Part shown: positions 41,610 to 42,832 of the stretch, piece by piece
How positions within the stretch are numbered: the stretch's first letter is position 1
Layout: every line of letters begins with the position of its first letter
Assembly (NCBI GenBank): GCA_015229005.1
Contig: JADGCL010000022.1
Span: forward strand, 1-42,832
Source of the DNA: Magnetococcales bacterium
GTDB taxonomy: Bacteria > Pseudomonadota > Magnetococcia > Magnetococcales > JADGCL01
Direction of reading: 5' to 3'
Length of the DNA: 42,832 nucleotides
Notes under the pieces: model-generated
Database searches by the model: none
The model's input: only the letters and a program-made list of their open reading frames with translations
What the model was told of the DNA's origin: nothing
Made by a program: the position numbers and the translations under genes

Positions 41610-41921
41610 CTAGGGCGTGCAAAATATCGCCCGGGTCAGGGCCACGAGATCCAGAACCTTGCAGTCACCCACCCGGTAGAACACCTGGTTGGCCACCCGC
41701 CGGGAGGAGAGAATATTCTTGTCACGCATGATGGTCAGATGCTGCGAAACATTGGACTGGGTCGTACCAACCGACTCCACCAGTTCCTGGACACTCAACT
41801 CCTTGTTGCTCAAGGCAACGATGACCTTGAGTCGAAGAGGGTGCGCCAGGGCCTTCATGCACCGCGCCACCTTCTCGATGTTGTCAGCGTCGAACTCACG
41901 GGCTACATTCGGTTCGGTCAC
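41610..41921 (-). CDS. ArsR-family transcriptional regulator
   Basis: 103 residues with the winged HTH of the ArsR/SmtB family: ALAHPLRLKVIVALSNKELSVQEL, then the recognition helix TTQSNVSQHLTIMRDKNILSSRR and a VFYRV wing. Cysteines lie at 21, 87 and 101. Metal sensing or sulfur/persulfide sensing are both possible; C101 is near the C-terminal helix where persulfide sensors hold a Cys. The pairing with a rhodanese favours sulfur sensing. A palindrome lies upstream at 41964-41981. Confidence 0.85.
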   Translation of the reverse strand: MTEPNVAREFDADNIEKVARCMKALAHPLRLKVIVALSNKELSVQELVESVGTTQSNVSQHLTIMRDKNILSSRRVANQVFYRVGDCKVLDLVALTRAIFCTP

Positions 41922-41963
41922 GGAGGTCTCGATTGCCGTCGATTTTCAGGCTGGCTCCCTGTA

Positions 41964-41981
41964 TATTAGCCGGCGCTAATA
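41964..41981. promoter_or_regulatory. Palindromic operator candidate for the ArsR regulator
   Basis: TATTAGC-CGGC-GCTAATA is a perfect 7-bp inverted repeat with a 4-base centre. It lies between the ArsR gene and the DUF484 gene, 43 bases upstream of the ArsR start, in an AT-rich stretch. ArsR-type regulators bind such sites over their own promoter. Confidence 0.6.
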
Positions 41982-42038
41982 ATACGGTCCGCCCACCCGT
42001 CCGTCAACCGATTCCCATTGCGAGGGATTGATTCCACC

Positions 42039-42803
42039 ATGGCCCGTGACTCCGAGGAAAAAGATCGCTTCCGCGAGGCCGACGTCCTGACCTGGCTTCA
42101 GGCCAATCCGGATTTCCTGCGGCGCCACCTGAAGGAACTCTCCCCGCTCCTTCCCCCAGGAGGCAAGGTTCTCAGCCTGGAGGTCGGGCAGTTGGAGCGA
42201 TTCCGGGCCGAAAACGAAGAGTTGCGCAATCAATTGGACGGCATGTTGCACCGCATCCGCCGCAACGAGTCGATCTACCAGGCCTTCCACCTCATCCAGG
42301 GCAGCTTTCTCCGGGCCATGGACATGGAAAGCCTGCTCCTGACGGCCTTCCACAACCTGGAACGGGTCTTCGACATCTGCCGGGTGGCCCTGACCCTGAG
42401 CGAACACGCCGTGACCTCCCTCGGCCTCTTCCCCGAGAACACTCCCCCCCCGGGACTCGCCGATCGCCTCTTCGTCCTGCCTGACGAACGGCTTCGGGCG
42501 GTGATGGGAACCGAAGGGAGGAGCATCATCCGGGTTGGTCGGGAGGGCGCCGCCGAGCGGCATCTCTTCTTCGGCGAGGCAGGCGGTCTGATCCGCTCCG
42601 AGGCCTTGATCCCGCTCCTGGAACCGCTCGCTTCGAGCCATGAGACCGGCAACACCACTACCGTCGGTCGTCTGTTGGGCTCCCTGAACCTCGGCGGGGC
42701 AACCCCCAGCCGTTTCCTCCCCAGCGACGCCACCGACCTGGTCCAAAACCTGGCCGACATGCTTTGCCTCAACCTGATCCACCGGGTCAGCCCCAGGCCA
42801 TGA
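42039..42803 (+). CDS. DUF484 family protein
   Basis: 254 residues. The family pattern is clear: READVLTWLQANPDFLRRHL near the start, SLEVGQLERFRAENEELRNQL coiled coil, then a GAF-like domain with HNLERVFDICRVALTLSE, ALIPLLEP and TGRLLGSLNLGGA-like segments, and SDATDLVQNLADML at the end. DUF484 genes usually precede xerC in Proteobacteria. The ATG is at 42039; a TTG at 42018 would add seven residues. Confidence 0.85.
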   Translation: MARDSEEKDRFREADVLTWLQANPDFLRRHLKELSPLLPPGGKVLSLEVGQLERFRAENEELRNQLDGMLHRIRRNESIYQAFHLIQGSFLRAMDMESLLLTAFHNLERVFDICRVALTLSEHAVTSLGLFPENTPPPGLADRLFVLPDERLRAVMGTEGRSIIRVGREGAAERHLFFGEAGGLIRSEALIPLLEPLASSHETGNTTTVGRLLGSLNLGGATPSRFLPSDATDLVQNLADMLCLNLIHRVSPRP

Positions 42804-42832
42804 CCGCCCCCGTGCCCTCCCGGCCCCTCCCC
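42800..42832 (+). CDS. Start of next gene, probably xerC (cut by window end)
   Basis: An ATG overlapping the DUF484 stop (ATGA) opens 11 codons, MTAPVPSRPLP, up to the window end. Only the usual DUF484-xerC order suggests tyrosine recombinase XerC; the residues seen do not show it. Confidence 0.35.
   Translation, partial: MTAPVPSRPLP

Overview
The window joins two things. Positions 1 to about 26,900 are the right part of a lambda-like, cos-type (lambdoid siphovirus) prophage. From about 26,900 to the end is ordinary chromosome of a GC-rich bacterium, probably Pseudomonadota. The host clues are a one-piece ssrA with tag ANDEHYAPALAAA, a DUF484 gene that seems to run into a following (probably xerC) gene, YgfZ, PilZ, CYTH and ThiC. 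One-piece ssrA argues against a typical alphaproteobacterium, whose ssrA is usually permuted. A magnetococcus-like lineage is possible, but the sequence here does not prove it.

Prophage, read on the minus strand from right to left, as in lambda: DUF2924/serine recombinase/HTH cassette (24.2-26.6 kb, plus strand); early genes and a RepA-type primase-helicase (19.9-23.8 kb); a DUF6362 gene in the position of lambda Q; a candidate late promoter with a leader terminator; M15 endolysin, holin, XhlA-like protein and a gpZ-like protein (17.2-18.6 kb); a repeat array that could be the terminase-binding cos region (14.4-14.5 kb); small terminase, ParB-DNA methyltransferase, large terminase, gpW, portal, Mom-like acyltransferase, S49 protease with a nested scaffold, gpD, gpE, gpFII-like protein, virion-surface proteins, tail terminator, tail tube, tail chaperone with an apparent -1 frameshift extension, and the start of the tape measure at position 244. 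The rest of the tail and the left attachment site lie outside the window.

Two plus-strand insertions break the late region. One is a three-gene cassette (11.2-12.4 kb) between large terminase and methyltransferase. The other is a Phd/ParE toxin-antitoxin pair (14.8-17.2 kb) whose toxin is split by a 1,740-bp IS66-family element. The 8-bp target duplication is exact, so the intact 98-residue toxin can be reconstructed.

Host part: ssrA (26.9-27.3 kb), a short membrane peptide, a 143-bp inverted-repeat element at the stop codon of an RsmC-like methyltransferase, nitronate monooxygenase, YgfZ, thiC, a degenerate DegT-like protein, a TauE/SafE transporter, then a long minus-strand series: ArsR regulator, rhodanese, CYTH phosphatase, threonine synthase, PilZ, lytic transglycosylase, exported protein and a retropepsin-like protein. 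DUF484 starts the opposite direction at the right edge.

The most interesting points are the tail-chaperone slippery site, the lambda-pR'/tR'-like late control region, the TGCAAACC array beside the small terminase, a family of GGGTTSAACCC palindromes around the early region, and two DNA-modification genes inside the late operon. All assignments are from reading the sequence; no database search was run.
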